Positions 1 through 7,599 of a stretch of 45,447 bases of DNA are shown here, one piece after another. Each line of letters begins with the position of its first letter. The stretch's first letter is position 1. This stretch comes from JAVWIF01 sp036639635 (GTDB taxonomy: Bacteria; Bacillota_I; Bacilli_A; Erysipelotrichales; Erysipelotrichaceae). The notes under the pieces were generated by a model, which had not been told where the DNA came from, did not search any database, and saw only the letters and a list, made by a program, of their open reading frames with translations. Position numbers and translations under genes: made by a program. The DNA lies in assembly GCA_036639635.1 (NCBI GenBank), contig JAVWIF010000009.1, positions 1 to 45,447 of the forward strand, written 5' to 3'.

Positions 1-263
1 TTAAAAACGCGCAAGTATATATAGCCATACAAGAAGAATTTGGATCTTTTTCTACTTATTTGTGGAACTTTACAAATAATAAAAGTATTCCTTTAAGTGA
101 AGAGGGTCTAACACATTCTGCCTTATCTGATAAAATATCAAAGGATTTATATAATCGTGGTATGCGTTTTGTTGGTAGTGTCATTATCTATGCTTATCTA
201 GAAGCAGTTGGAGTACTTCATAATCATGCTCGTAACTGTTTTCTCTATCATAAAAAAGACTAA
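1..263 (+). CDS. tag: DNA-3-methyladenine glycosylase I, C-terminal part (partial at window edge)
   Basis: This is the tail of a Tag-family base-excision glycosylase, which removes 3-methyladenine from alkylated DNA. The reading frame is open from position 3, so the gene starts before the window. Visible motifs are an N-A-Q-x-Y...Q-E-E-F-G-S-F segment followed by the typical RGMRFVGSVIIYAYLEAVG stretch and a late N-H-x-R-x-C-F, where family members place C-terminal zinc-binding His and Cys residues. A weak hairpin follows the stop and separates it from the convergent transporter gene. The family call is from remembered motifs and is confident for the visible part; nothing can be said about the N-terminus. 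Confidence 0.85.
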   Translation, partial: KNAQVYIAIQEEFGSFSTYLWNFTNNKSIPLSEEGLTHSALSDKISKDLYNRGMRFVGSVIIYAYLEAVGVLHNHARNCFLYHKKD

Positions 264-284
264 GTTTTGTCTTAGCCTTTGTTT
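254..284. terminator. Weak bidirectional terminator-like hairpin
   Basis: An imperfect inverted repeat (GACTAAG / CTTAGCC with flanking A and T runs) spans the stop of tag and precedes the end of the convergent ECF gene. It could end both transcripts. The stem is short and has a mismatch, so the call is weak. Confidence 0.4.
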
Positions 285-763
285 ACAATTTTACTAATAA
301 GGGGAAAACTAATATATGCAATAACGACGCCAATACCACCTTGTAAAAGATTGGCAAGAACGCCACTTAGTCCTAAAGCAAAGCTTTGATTAATAAATGA
401 GTCACATACCAAGTAGCCTAACACCATCCAACATCCAGCAATGATATAGATGATCCAATTTGCTTTATTCATATACTTATGTGCAACATACGCAACCATA
501 CAACCTTCTAACCCTTTAATTATTAAAGTAGGTATGAAATAGATGCCATAACCACCAACAACATCGGCTAAGCCACTTCCTACTCCTCCTATTAAAAAGG
601 CCAAGAAAGGATTTACAAAACAAGCAAATAACATAATGAAACCATCACCTAAATTAAAATAACCTTGAATTCCATTTGGTATTTTAATAAGAAAGGTAGC
701 AAGGAATACAAGTGCCATACCCAGAGCTCCAAGAACCAATTCATTTACACTTATTTTTTTCAT
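272..763 (-). CDS. ECF transporter S component, probable vitamin B6 (PdxU-like), copy 2
   Basis: Small integral membrane protein (163 aa, about five to six hydrophobic segments) of the ECF S-component family, which binds a vitamin and docks with a shared energising module (EcfA/A'/T) encoded elsewhere. The motif F-N-L-G-D-G-F near residue 38 and the run PTLIIKGLEG near residue 80 are typical of the riboflavin/pyridoxine-type group. It overlaps the upstream paralog by 4 bases (ATGA), so the two are translationally coupled; a GTGAGGA ribosome site lies just ahead. The divergent MocR/PdxR regulator suggests pyridoxine or a related B6 vitamer as substrate. Substrate is inferred from context only; riboflavin or thiamin precursors are alternatives. 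Confidence 0.75.
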   Translation of the reverse strand: MKKISVNELVLGALGMALVFLATFLIKIPNGIQGYFNLGDGFIMLFACFVNPFLAFLIGGVGSGLADVVGGYGIYFIPTLIIKGLEGCMVAYVAHKYMNKANWIIYIIAGCWMVLGYLVCDSFINQSFALGLSGVLANLLQGGIGVVIAYISFPLISKIVNKG

Positions 764-1299
764 GCTTGTTCCTCACTGATTTTTCTAATTCCACTTTTTT
801 TATTTATTGAATGAAAACTTTTTTGAATAACAGGTAAGCAAATAATAGATATCGCAAAACCAATTCCTGATTGTAATAAATTTTCAGCTACTCCACTTAA
901 GGCAATGACCATACTTCCTTTTAAGTACCATTTCGCAAAGAAATAACCAACAACCATAATACTACAACCTACAAAGTAGGCAATCCATTTAACTTTATCT
1001 CCGAATTTACGAAACAAACTAGCAACGATGAATCCTTCTAAACCTTTTATGATCAATGTTGGAAAGAAATAATAAGCATATCCTCCTGCAATATCCGCAA
1101 GTCCACTGCCTAGTCCTCCTATTAAAAACCCACCCAAAGGACTGACTATAGAAGAAAACAATAAAATAAAACCATCCCCTAGATTAAAATAACCATCTAA
1201 ACCATTTGGTATTTTAATATACATGGTCGCAACAAATACAACCGCCATCCCTAGTGCATATAAAACAATCTCTTGTGTTGTTAATTTACTTTTATTCAT
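760..1299 (-). CDS. ECF transporter S component, probable vitamin B6 (PdxU-like), copy 1
   Basis: Paralog of the following gene and clearly homologous to it along most of its length, sharing the F-N-L-G-D-G-F and PTLIIKGLEG motifs. The start chosen is the ATG at 1299 (MNKSKLTTQE), because a GGGGAG ribosome site lies 7 bases upstream; a longer in-frame start at 1314 would put that site inside the coding sequence. Length is 179 aa. A C-terminal basic tail of about 20 residues is absent from its partner. The pair is divergent from a MocR-type regulator, a layout known for PdxR and its transporter targets, so B6 uptake is the best inference. No EcfA or EcfT gene is in the window. Confidence 0.75.
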   Translation of the reverse strand: MNKSKLTTQEIVLYALGMAVVFVATMYIKIPNGLDGYFNLGDGFILLFSSIVSPLGGFLIGGLGSGLADIAGGYAYYFFPTLIIKGLEGFIVASLFRKFGDKVKWIAYFVGCSIMVVGYFFAKWYLKGSMVIALSGVAENLLQSGIGFAISIICLPVIQKSFHSINKKSGIRKISEEQA

Positions 1300-1429
1300 A
1301 ACAAATCTCCCCATACCTTTTTGGTATAGGAGTATTCTAACAGATAACTGTATATATAAAAATGCACAGAATTGAGTATAATTTAGAGTACAGTTTTAAA
1401 AGTGTGATATACTAGGTACAGGTGATATT
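1300..1429. promoter_or_regulatory. Divergent promoter/operator region between ECF genes and MocR regulator
   Basis: This 130-base intergenic region should hold both promoters and the regulator's operator. Visible elements are a TATAAT at 1377-1382, an extended TGA-TATACT at 1405-1413, an ACTGTA at 1347-1352 facing a TACAGT at 1389-1394 (inverted pair), and a second GTACAG-type half at 1416-1421. An ATACC/GGTAT inverted repeat sits at 1314-1326 just upstream of the ECF ribosome site. Which hexamers are used is not resolved; the operator assignment is inference from the symmetrical TACAG motifs. Confidence 0.45.
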
Positions 1430-2791
1430 ATGAAAATTAAGACGATTAACTTCGAGCGTGAGGGGAATACTGCACTTTATATGCAAATATACAAAAAAAT
1501 ACAACACGATATCTTATCAAACTATCTTAAAAAAGGTGATCAATTACCGAGTATTCGTAAAGCGACTACTTTAATGAAAGTATCGAAGACGAGTATAGAG
1601 CGTGCTTATGAACAATTAGCTGAAGAAGGCTTTATTATATCAATTCCACAAAAAGGTTACTTTGTGGATGTGGATTTGGAACAAGTTGCCTTACGTAATC
1701 AAATGAAAAAACGAAGTATACCTACGAAAACGGATTTGATTCGCTATGACTTTCGTTCTCAAAGCATGGATAGTGATAGTTTTGACATGAAACTATGGAA
1801 AAAATATTTAAAAGAAGTATTGGATGAACCAATGCAAATATCAACTTATGGAGATGCACAAGGCGAAGTCATATTAAGAAATGCTTTACAAAATTATGCG
1901 TATTCCATTCGAGGGGTTTTATGTACGAGTGAACAAATCTTAATTGGTTCTAGTTTTCAATCATTGCTTTATATCCTTTGTGGACTTTTGCCACAAGACT
2001 GTATTATAGGAATGGAAGAAACAGGGTTTATTCCAGCTGAAACAGTCTTCTTTGATTATGGCTTACAAGTACGAAAACTTCCCACTCATGAAGAAGGTAT
2101 TTTACTAAAAGATTTACAAGCAAGCGATGTACAAGTTTTATATATCAATAGTGTTTCACAAGGGTGTAATCATCAACCAATTACCAAAAAGACACGGCAA
2201 GCCTATATTCAGTGGGCTGTAAAAACTAATGCTCTCATTATTGAAGATGATCATAATGGTGAGTTGCGTTATCAAAGTAAATTAACACCGGCTATGCAAG
2301 GCTTTGATATGGGAGAACATATCGTATACATAGGATCTTTTTCTAAGTTATTATTGCCATCGTTACGAATCAGTTATATGGTATTTACCAAAGCATTACA
2401 AGAACGATACTTAGCACGTAAAAATACCTATAGCCCAACTTCAAGTAAGATTGAACAACTTGCTTTAGCTCATTACATTACTGATGGACATCTAGAGCGT
2501 CATGTGAAACGTTTACGTAAACGTTATGAACAAAAGAGTCACCAAATGTTATGTTTATTACAAGTGTATTTTCCAGATACAACCCTAATTTTAGAAGAAG
2601 CTGCCTTGCAAATTATTGTGCGTTTTCATGAAACAATAGATATTGATGCATTTATTGAAAAAGCTAAACAACAATACCTTATGATTCAAAAAAATAACAT
2701 GAATGAATTGGTATTATCATTTGCGGCTATTAAAGAAGATGAAATGCGTGATGCGTTGCAAGTATTGAGAGCTTGCTTCAATGCTGCTTAA
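1430..2791 (+). CDS. pdxR: MocR/PdxR-type transcriptional regulator (GntR HTH + aminotransferase-like domain)
   Basis: Fusion regulator of the MocR subfamily (453 aa). An N-terminal GntR winged helix (about residues 8-75; LPSIRKATTLMKVSKTSIERAYEQL) precedes a fold-type-I aminotransferase domain that in this family binds PLP as effector rather than catalysing. The PLP lysine is K306 in the motif GSFSKLLLPSLRISY, and E-D-D-H-N-G near residue 277 matches the family's PLP-aspartate region. It is divergent from two ECF S-components, the arrangement expected of a regulator of vitamin B6 uptake or synthesis. The symbol rests on architecture plus context; other MocR members control unrelated amine pathways, so the exact role is moderately certain. 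Confidence 0.8.
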   Translation: MKIKTINFEREGNTALYMQIYKKIQHDILSNYLKKGDQLPSIRKATTLMKVSKTSIERAYEQLAEEGFIISIPQKGYFVDVDLEQVALRNQMKKRSIPTKTDLIRYDFRSQSMDSDSFDMKLWKKYLKEVLDEPMQISTYGDAQGEVILRNALQNYAYSIRGVLCTSEQILIGSSFQSLLYILCGLLPQDCIIGMEETGFIPAETVFFDYGLQVRKLPTHEEGILLKDLQASDVQVLYINSVSQGCNHQPITKKTRQAYIQWAVKTNALIIEDDHNGELRYQSKLTPAMQGFDMGEHIVYIGSFSKLLLPSLRISYMVFTKALQERYLARKNTYSPTSSKIEQLALAHYITDGHLERHVKRLRKRYEQKSHQMLCLLQVYFPDTTLILEEAALQIIVRFHETIDIDAFIEKAKQQYLMIQKNNMNELVLSFAAIKEDEMRDALQVLRACFNAA

Positions 2792-2820
2792 ATACTACTT
2801 ACAAATTATTTCTTGCATAA

Positions 2821-2850
2821 TTGACAAGTTTAGCTTAAAATAAACATACA
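2821..2850 (+). promoter_or_regulatory. Candidate promoter for MATE gene leader
   Basis: A perfect TTGACA at 2821-2826 is followed after 18 bases by a poor -10 (CATACA, 2845-2850). It would start transcription near 2857, just ahead of the terminator-like hairpin, so the MATE transcript would carry that hairpin. Confidence 0.4.
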
Positions 2851-2864
2851 AACGAATAGGTTTT

Positions 2865-2919
2865 AAACCTCCATTTTACTATTTTCATGAACATAAAATA
2901 GATAATGGAGGTTTTTTTT
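2865..2919 (+). terminator. Terminator/attenuator hairpin directly upstream of MATE gene
   Basis: Two stacked helices (AAACCTCCATT with AATGGAGGTTT, and CTATTTT with AAAATAG around a 9-base loop) are followed by eight T residues ending at 2919. Only 18 bases separate the T run from the MATE start codon at 2938. The hairpin can end the pdxR transcript, but there is no room for another promoter after it, so MATE expression must pass through it. A palindromic AGGTTTTAAACCT at 2858-2870 overlaps the 5' arm. Confidence 0.75.
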
Positions 2920-2937
2920 GTGAAAAGAGGGAATTAT

Positions 2938-4305
2938 ATGCAAACAAAAGAAACAAATAAAATGGGAATTAAACCAGTCTTTCCCTTATTGATGTCCATG
3001 GCTTTTCCACCAATGTTATCAATGTTAATTCAGTCTTTATATAACATTGTTGATAGTGTGTTTGTTGCACAAATTGGAGAACAAGCACTAACTGCTGTTT
3101 CACTAGCTTTTCCAATACAGACGCTAATGATAGCATGTTCTGTGGGAATTGGTGTTGGACTAAATTCATATATATCAAGGAAACTAGGAGAAAAGAATAT
3201 TAAAGAAGCCAACAGTGCTATTTTACATGGTTTACTATTGGCTTTTTTAGGGTATTTAATGTTTGTAGTAGCAGGATTTTTCTTAATTCGTCCATTCTTT
3301 ACGATGTTTACAAGTGATCTTGTCATACTAGAACAAGCTTGTACTTATACCTATATATGTGTCTTCTTTAGTTTTGGATGTTTTCTACATATTTGTATCG
3401 AGAAAGTATTTCAATCCACTGGAAAGATGATTTTTCCAATGGCAATTCAAACGATTGGAGCAATTATTAATATTATCTTAGATCCGATTATGATTTTTGG
3501 ATACTTTGGGTTTCCTGCAATGGGAGTGGCAGGAGCTGCTGTTGCTACGGTTATTGGACAAATATTTGCAGGAGTATTATCACTTTATATTCTACTAACA
3601 AAAGAACACGATGTAAAAATAGATGTAAATAACTTTAAATTCTCTAAAACAACGATGAAAAAGATATTATTGGTAGCTATTCCAAATGCTTGTATGAATG
3701 CGTTAGGAAGTATCTTAGTAATTGGATTAAATGCTATTCTGATTACATTCTCAAATGTAGCAGTTGCGGTATTTGGTATTTATTTTAAGTTACAGACTTT
3801 TGTTTTTATGCCCGCAAGTGGCTTAACACAAGGGGCAATGCCAATCTTTGGTTATAATTATGGTGCTCATTATCACGAACGTTTAGTCAGTACACTCAAG
3901 TATTCCATTATTGTTACTGGCGTTATTATGTCATGTGGAACTTTATTATTCTTAATTTTACCAGAACAATTATTATCACTATTTCATGCAAATGCAGAAA
4001 TGGTCGCAATAGGAGTTCCTGCATTACGTATCATTGGAATTAGTTTTATACCAGCAACGCTAGGCTTTGTACTCCCAACGCTTTTTCAAGCGATAGGATT
4101 AGGAATCCATTCTTTACTCATTTTCTTATTACGACAATTATGTATTACGTTGCCTTTGTCATTCGTATTTGCAGGTCCTTTTGGACTCGTTGGCATATGG
4201 TCAACTTTTATAATTGCGGAAAGTGTAGCAGCGCTTGTTGCTGTCTTTATGTACTTTCATATTCGTAAAAATGATCCAATTCTTGCAAAGAGTCAAGAAG
4301 CTTGA
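2938..4305 (+). CDS. MATE family efflux transporter
   Basis: Twelve-helix multidrug and toxin extrusion transporter (455 aa), a cation-coupled exporter in the cytoplasmic membrane. The protein shows two MatE halves with the family's N-terminal pattern (LMSMAFPPMLSMLIQSLYNIVDSVFVAQIGEQALTAV in part) and a second-half stretch resembling P-A-S-G-L-T-Q-G-A-M-P-I-F-G-Y-N-Y-G-A, typical of NorM/DinF-like MATE proteins. The ATG at 2938 was preferred because GAGGG lies 6 bases before it; an in-frame ATG at 2905 lies inside the terminator stem. The substrate cannot be deduced. Regulation probably includes read-through of the leader hairpin. Confidence 0.88.
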   Translation: MQTKETNKMGIKPVFPLLMSMAFPPMLSMLIQSLYNIVDSVFVAQIGEQALTAVSLAFPIQTLMIACSVGIGVGLNSYISRKLGEKNIKEANSAILHGLLLAFLGYLMFVVAGFFLIRPFFTMFTSDLVILEQACTYTYICVFFSFGCFLHICIEKVFQSTGKMIFPMAIQTIGAIINIILDPIMIFGYFGFPAMGVAGAAVATVIGQIFAGVLSLYILLTKEHDVKIDVNNFKFSKTTMKKILLVAIPNACMNALGSILVIGLNAILITFSNVAVAVFGIYFKLQTFVFMPASGLTQGAMPIFGYNYGAHYHERLVSTLKYSIIVTGVIMSCGTLLFLILPEQLLSLFHANAEMVAIGVPALRIIGISFIPATLGFVLPTLFQAIGLGIHSLLIFLLRQLCITLPLSFVFAGPFGLVGIWSTFIIAESVAALVAVFMYFHIRKNDPILAKSQEA

Positions 4306-4327
4306 TTGCTTCTTTTTATATGCAATC

Positions 4328-4355
4328 TTGTCATTATCGTAAAATACGATATAAT
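4328..4355 (+). promoter_or_regulatory. Strong sigma-A-type promoter
   Basis: TTGTCA (4328-4333), a 16-base spacer and a perfect TATAAT (4350-4355). It lies downstream of the MATE stop and upstream of a 30-codon ORF and the adenosine deaminase gene, with no terminator visible before the latter. Confidence 0.7.
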
Positions 4356-4387
4356 AAAAGCAGGGAAAGATATGAAGAGGATAGTTT

Positions 4388-4480
4388 ATGAAAAAAATAA
4401 TTATTTATTGTCTGAAAGAGTTTTCGATAACCCTCTATAAAATAGAAGGGATAATACAGTTTAAACAGCCAAATTTGTAA
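4388..4480 (+). CDS. Small ORF (30 aa), possible leader peptide or gene remnant
   Basis: ATG-initiated ORF of 30 residues beginning MKKIIIYCLKEFSITLY, preceded by a GAAGAGGA ribosome site and a strong promoter 33 bases upstream. The first 18 residues are hydrophobic with two lysines in front, so it could be a membrane peptide, or the surviving start of a deleted gene. I recognise no family. The roughly 210 bases from its stop to the deaminase start contain only AT-rich DNA, with a second weak promoter-like pair (TTGTAA at 4569, TATATT at 4593). Confidence 0.35.
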   Translation: MKKIIIYCLKEFSITLYKIEGIIQFKQPNL

Positions 4481-4691
4481 ATATAGGTGATATTTCACTA
4501 ATTAGTAATACATTTCTAGACGTATTTTTTTTGTCAATCCTATTCATAACTAATTTGATACGTTTATCTTGTAATAAATGATAAATTTGTATTATATTAC
4601 CTAGTTTTTGTGGTAAAATAACATTATTTGGAATTGTAGTGGTTTTCGAAGTATTTGTAATCTTGCGTAAAGCGTGAGAATGGAGGATAAT
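4481..4691. other. AT-rich intergenic region before adenosine deaminase
   Basis: No convincing gene on either strand. A long minus-strand frame exists here but it runs across the deaminase ribosome site and reads as low-complexity AT-rich sequence. A possible promoter, TTGTAA (4569-4574), 18 bases, TATATT (4593-4598), may serve the deaminase. Confidence 0.35.
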
Positions 4692-5696
4692 ATGGTTGAC
4701 TTGCATTTGCATTTAGATGGTTCTCTTTCGCCAAATGAAATATTGGAGCTTGCAGATATTTCAAATGTGAAGCTGCCGACAAAAGATATATTTGAATTAA
4801 AAAGGCTTCTAACGCTTAATGAGAATTGTACTAGTCTTTCTGAATATTTAGAAAAGTTTGCACTACCTCAAATGGTCTTACAAACAATAGAAAGTATAGA
4901 AGAATCAGTTTACATGTTGATTGTAAAATTAGCAAAACAAGGTTTGTGTTATGCTGAAATTCGTTTTGCTCCACAGTTTCACACACGAAATGGATTAACG
5001 CAAAAGCAAGTTGTTTTAGCTGCTATAAAAGGATTGAATAAAGGGATTGAACAAACAGGTATGCAATGTCAATTAATTTTATGCTGTATGCGTAACGCAG
5101 GAAATCTTCGTGAAAACATGGAAAGCGTTAAAGTAGCAAAAGAATTTTTAGGTAGCGGTGTATGTGCTATAGATTTAGCCGGTAATGAAGCAGCTTATCC
5201 AACGAAAATGTTTGCAGAGGTTTTTGAACAGGCTAAAAATGATAATATACCAATTATAATTCATGCAGGAGAAGCAGCGGGTGCTGAAAGTGTGAGAGAA
5301 GCGTTAAAACTAGGTGCAGTCCGTATTGGACATGGTATTCATGTGGTAGAAGATGATGAGTTACTAAAACAGTTACAAACAACAGGTATTATTTTAGAAA
5401 CTTGTTTTACTAGTAATTTGCAAACCAAAGCCGTTCATGATTACAAAGAATATCCAATTCTTAAACTTATTGAATCCGATATTTTAGTAAGCGTGAATAC
5501 GGATAACATGACGGTTTCGCGCACTTCTCTAAAAAAAGAGTATAATTTGTTAAAGTATCATTTTTCTTTGAGTGATGATACTTTAAAACGCTTAGCATTA
5601 AACGCAGTTACGGGTGCGTTTGTTTCAGAAGAAAAAAAGAAGCTTCTTAGAGATGAAATAAACAATAGATTTGTTGATTGGCTTATCGAAAAATAA
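4692..5696 (+). CDS. add: Adenosine deaminase
   Basis: Purine salvage enzyme converting adenosine or deoxyadenosine to inosine or deoxyinosine, a cytosolic TIM-barrel metalloenzyme (334 aa, normal length). Zinc ligands appear as the N-terminal H-L-H in V-D-L-H-L-H-L-D-G-S, a central I-I-H-A-G-E-A carrying a His ligand and the catalytic Glu, and the late aspartate in S-V-N-T-D-N; the catalytic His is in R-I-G-H-G-I-H. The last motif is N-T-D-N rather than the common TDDP-type form, a variant I believe occurs in Firmicutes homologs. GGAGG at 4682-4686 supports the ATG at 4692 over an upstream GTG. An HD-domain hydrolase gene follows after 27 bases, probably in the same operon. Confidence 0.92.
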   Translation: MVDLHLHLDGSLSPNEILELADISNVKLPTKDIFELKRLLTLNENCTSLSEYLEKFALPQMVLQTIESIEESVYMLIVKLAKQGLCYAEIRFAPQFHTRNGLTQKQVVLAAIKGLNKGIEQTGMQCQLILCCMRNAGNLRENMESVKVAKEFLGSGVCAIDLAGNEAAYPTKMFAEVFEQAKNDNIPIIIHAGEAAGAESVREALKLGAVRIGHGIHVVEDDELLKQLQTTGIILETCFTSNLQTKAVHDYKEYPILKLIESDILVSVNTDNMTVSRTSLKKEYNLLKYHFSLSDDTLKRLALNAVTGAFVSEEKKKLLRDEINNRFVDWLIEK

Positions 5697-5723
5697 AACA
5701 TTTAAGAAAACAGGAGAGGAAAT

Positions 5724-6608
5724 ATGAACACAGACTATATATGTGAACGCAAACTTCAACAATGTAATCCAGAGTTACATCGATTGTTTAAGGACAGTGT
5801 GATTTGCTTACAACAACTATTAATAAAATACAAAAACATTTTTCCAATGTTTACAGATCATACAAGTCTGCATTCTTTAGAAGTTATTGCTTTTTGTAAT
5901 ACTTTAATTGGAAACGAAAACTTAGCCAAAATGAATTCGCATGAAATATATATCCTGTTAATGAGTGCATATTTACATGATACAGGTATGGGAATTTCGA
6001 TGGCAGATTATGCGGAATTCAGTAAAAAAATTGATTTTGGTGATTATTTTAATCATCATAGTAAAGATAATATTCCTGATATCATTAGAACTTTTCATAA
6101 TGAGTTTAGTGGTGAATACATAAGAAAATATGCGGCTATTTTTGATATTCCGTCAGAGGAACATATTTTTTCAATTATACAGGTATCAAGAGGACATCGT
6201 AAAACTGATTTATATGATGAAAAAGAATATCCGACAAATTTTAAAGTACCAAGTGGTGAAAATATTTGCCTTCCGTATTTGGCAGCATTAATAAGACTTG
6301 CAGATGAGCTAGATGTTGCTTCGGATCGAAATTTACAATTTATTTATGATATTAATAATATTGACGGGGCAAAAGATATAATGGAATTCAAAAAGCATTA
6401 TGCTATACGCACGATGATCACTAATGAAAAAACATTCACTATGGAAGTGGATACAAGCGATGAAATTATATTTAACGAAATACTAAAATTAGTTAAGAAA
6501 CTAAATCAAACTTTAGAAGAATGTCGTGATGTAATAAATAATAAAACGCCTTTTAAAATAACACAGGAAGAAATTATAATTATTCCAATAAATGGGAATG
6601 GAATGTGA
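5724..6608 (+). CDS. HD-domain metal-dependent phosphohydrolase
   Basis: Soluble protein (294 aa) with an HD-type metal centre: an early His in T-D-H-T-S-L-H-S-L-E-V, the doublet in YLHDTGMG, a conserved H in S-R-G-H-R-K-T-D, and the downstream A-A-L-I-R-L-A-D-E-L-D-V-A-S-D-R-N stretch, in which the final Asp would complete the site. The ADELD...SDRN signature is one I associate with an HD subgroup often fused to HATPase or effector domains (HD-CE-like), here stand-alone. HD proteins hydrolyse phosphate esters, often nucleotides. Its position 27 bases after adenosine deaminase suggests a nucleotide-related role, but the substrate is unknown. A GGAGAGG ribosome site supports the start. Confidence 0.75.
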   Translation: MNTDYICERKLQQCNPELHRLFKDSVICLQQLLIKYKNIFPMFTDHTSLHSLEVIAFCNTLIGNENLAKMNSHEIYILLMSAYLHDTGMGISMADYAEFSKKIDFGDYFNHHSKDNIPDIIRTFHNEFSGEYIRKYAAIFDIPSEEHIFSIIQVSRGHRKTDLYDEKEYPTNFKVPSGENICLPYLAALIRLADELDVASDRNLQFIYDINNIDGAKDIMEFKKHYAIRTMITNEKTFTMEVDTSDEIIFNEILKLVKKLNQTLEECRDVINNKTPFKITQEEIIIIPINGNGM

Positions 6609-7030
6609 GATATAATAAAAAACTAAATGATATTATCTTTGTCAGTGTGTACTAATAAGAAAAAAACATGATAAAAGATATAGAGCAATTAAATTCTTTT
6701 GAGTACAAAATTGGTGTTACAATAGATTCTGCTATAGTTTGAATTGCTGGAAAATCTTTTTTACAAGGTAACAAAGTCTATAGTAATATATAAAACACTG
6801 AAATTAATCAGTACTTCATATACACAATCATTGGGTTTAGATACGAGCCTACGCTATCGTTCATTTATTCAATAGAATGTTTGGTAGCATAAGTCTTAAT
6901 GAAACAAGTTAGTCTTATATACTTTCGAGTACATTTGGAAGTTTGATAATTGAGAACCTAACGTGCTTTAGCACGTTGAAGTCGATTTTTAAGAATACAT
7001 AGCAATTAAAAAAATTTGGAGGAAAAGGAA
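6609..7030. other. Intergenic region with gene debris and a hairpin
   Basis: About 420 bases without an intact gene. A 24-codon ATG ORF at 6668-6742 continues in the same frame after one stop for 16 more sensible codons (to 6793), which looks like a decayed gene fragment without a recognisable family. A perfect 7-bp hairpin AACGTGC-TTTA-GCACGTT occupies 6960-6977 without a long T run. No promoter for the downstream STAS gene is obvious. Confidence 0.4.
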
Positions 7031-7366
7031 ATGAATATTCAAAAACAATCTATTGGTGATAAATTGATTTTAGTTTTAGAGGGACGTCTTGATACGACTA
7101 CTGCACCTCAGCTTGATGCTGAATTAAAAAAAACAATTGATGGTGTAAAAGAATTGGAATTTGATTTTGCAAAGCTTAAATACATATCTTCTGCTGGACT
7201 TCGTGTAATTCTTGCGACACAAAAAGTAATGAATAAACAAGGGTCTATGCTTTTGCGCAATGTAAATGATGTAATTATGGAAATATTTGAGATTACTGGA
7301 TTTATCGATATATTTACGTTTGAAGAATCTCTTGAATCAGCAGAAACTACAAAGATTATTGCATAA
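7031..7366 (+). CDS. STAS-domain anti-sigma factor antagonist
   Basis: Single STAS domain protein (111 aa) of the SpoIIAA/RsbV type, which binds an anti-sigma kinase when its serine is unphosphorylated and so frees a sigma factor. The regulatory Ser lies in the motif Y-I-S-S-A-G-L-R-V near residue 57, and the C-terminal half shows the usual GFIDIFTFEESLESA pattern. GGAGG 8 bases before the ATG at 7031 fixes the start; an in-frame TTG upstream would swallow that site. No partner kinase (RsbW/SpoIIAB type) or phosphatase lies next to it. It may act on a distant anti-sigma factor or in another STAS-controlled system. Confidence 0.85.
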   Translation: MNIQKQSIGDKLILVLEGRLDTTTAPQLDAELKKTIDGVKELEFDFAKLKYISSAGLRVILATQKVMNKQGSMLLRNVNDVIMEIFEITGFIDIFTFEESLESAETTKIIA

Positions 7367-7413
7367 TGCGTTAATTTACAAAGCAACTTCTTGAAAAAAA
7401 TCCTTCAAAATTA

Positions 7414-7444
7414 GAAAGTAGAGGTCTCTCCTCTGCTTTCTTTT
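7414..7444 (+). terminator. Intrinsic terminator after STAS gene
   Basis: GAAAGTAGAGG and CCTCTGCTTTC pair around a TCTCT loop and are followed by TTTT. It ends the STAS transcript before glpK. Confidence 0.75.
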
Positions 7445-7558
7445 ATGAATAGTAATTAGTATGTGATTATAAAGAAATACGCATAGAATTACTCACTTGA
7501 ATGCGTCATAATTTAATATGTGTTGAAAGTAGATCAGTAAGTAATAAAAGAATAAATA

Positions 7559-7567
7559 TGATATAAT
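7559..7567 (+). promoter_or_regulatory. Extended -10 promoter of glpK
   Basis: TGA-TATAAT extended -10 element about 33 bases before the glpK start; no good -35 is visible at the standard distance. No CRE box was seen nearby. Confidence 0.55.
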
Positions 7568-7599
7568 AAAACGAGATGATAAATAGGAGGATTACAGTG

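Noticed and set aside
1300..1429. Riboswitch ahead of the ECF genes
   Set aside because: The leader is too short for a known vitamin riboswitch and no conserved junction was seen; protein-based control by the MocR regulator is more likely.
4461..4712. Minus-strand gene of about 80 codons
   Set aside because: Covers the ribosome site of the deaminase, has low-complexity content and no ribosome site of its own.
4692..6608. RADAR-type defence system (RdrA/RdrB)
   Set aside because: RdrB is much larger than this 334-aa deaminase and there is no RdrA ATPase; the protein fits an ordinary adenosine deaminase.
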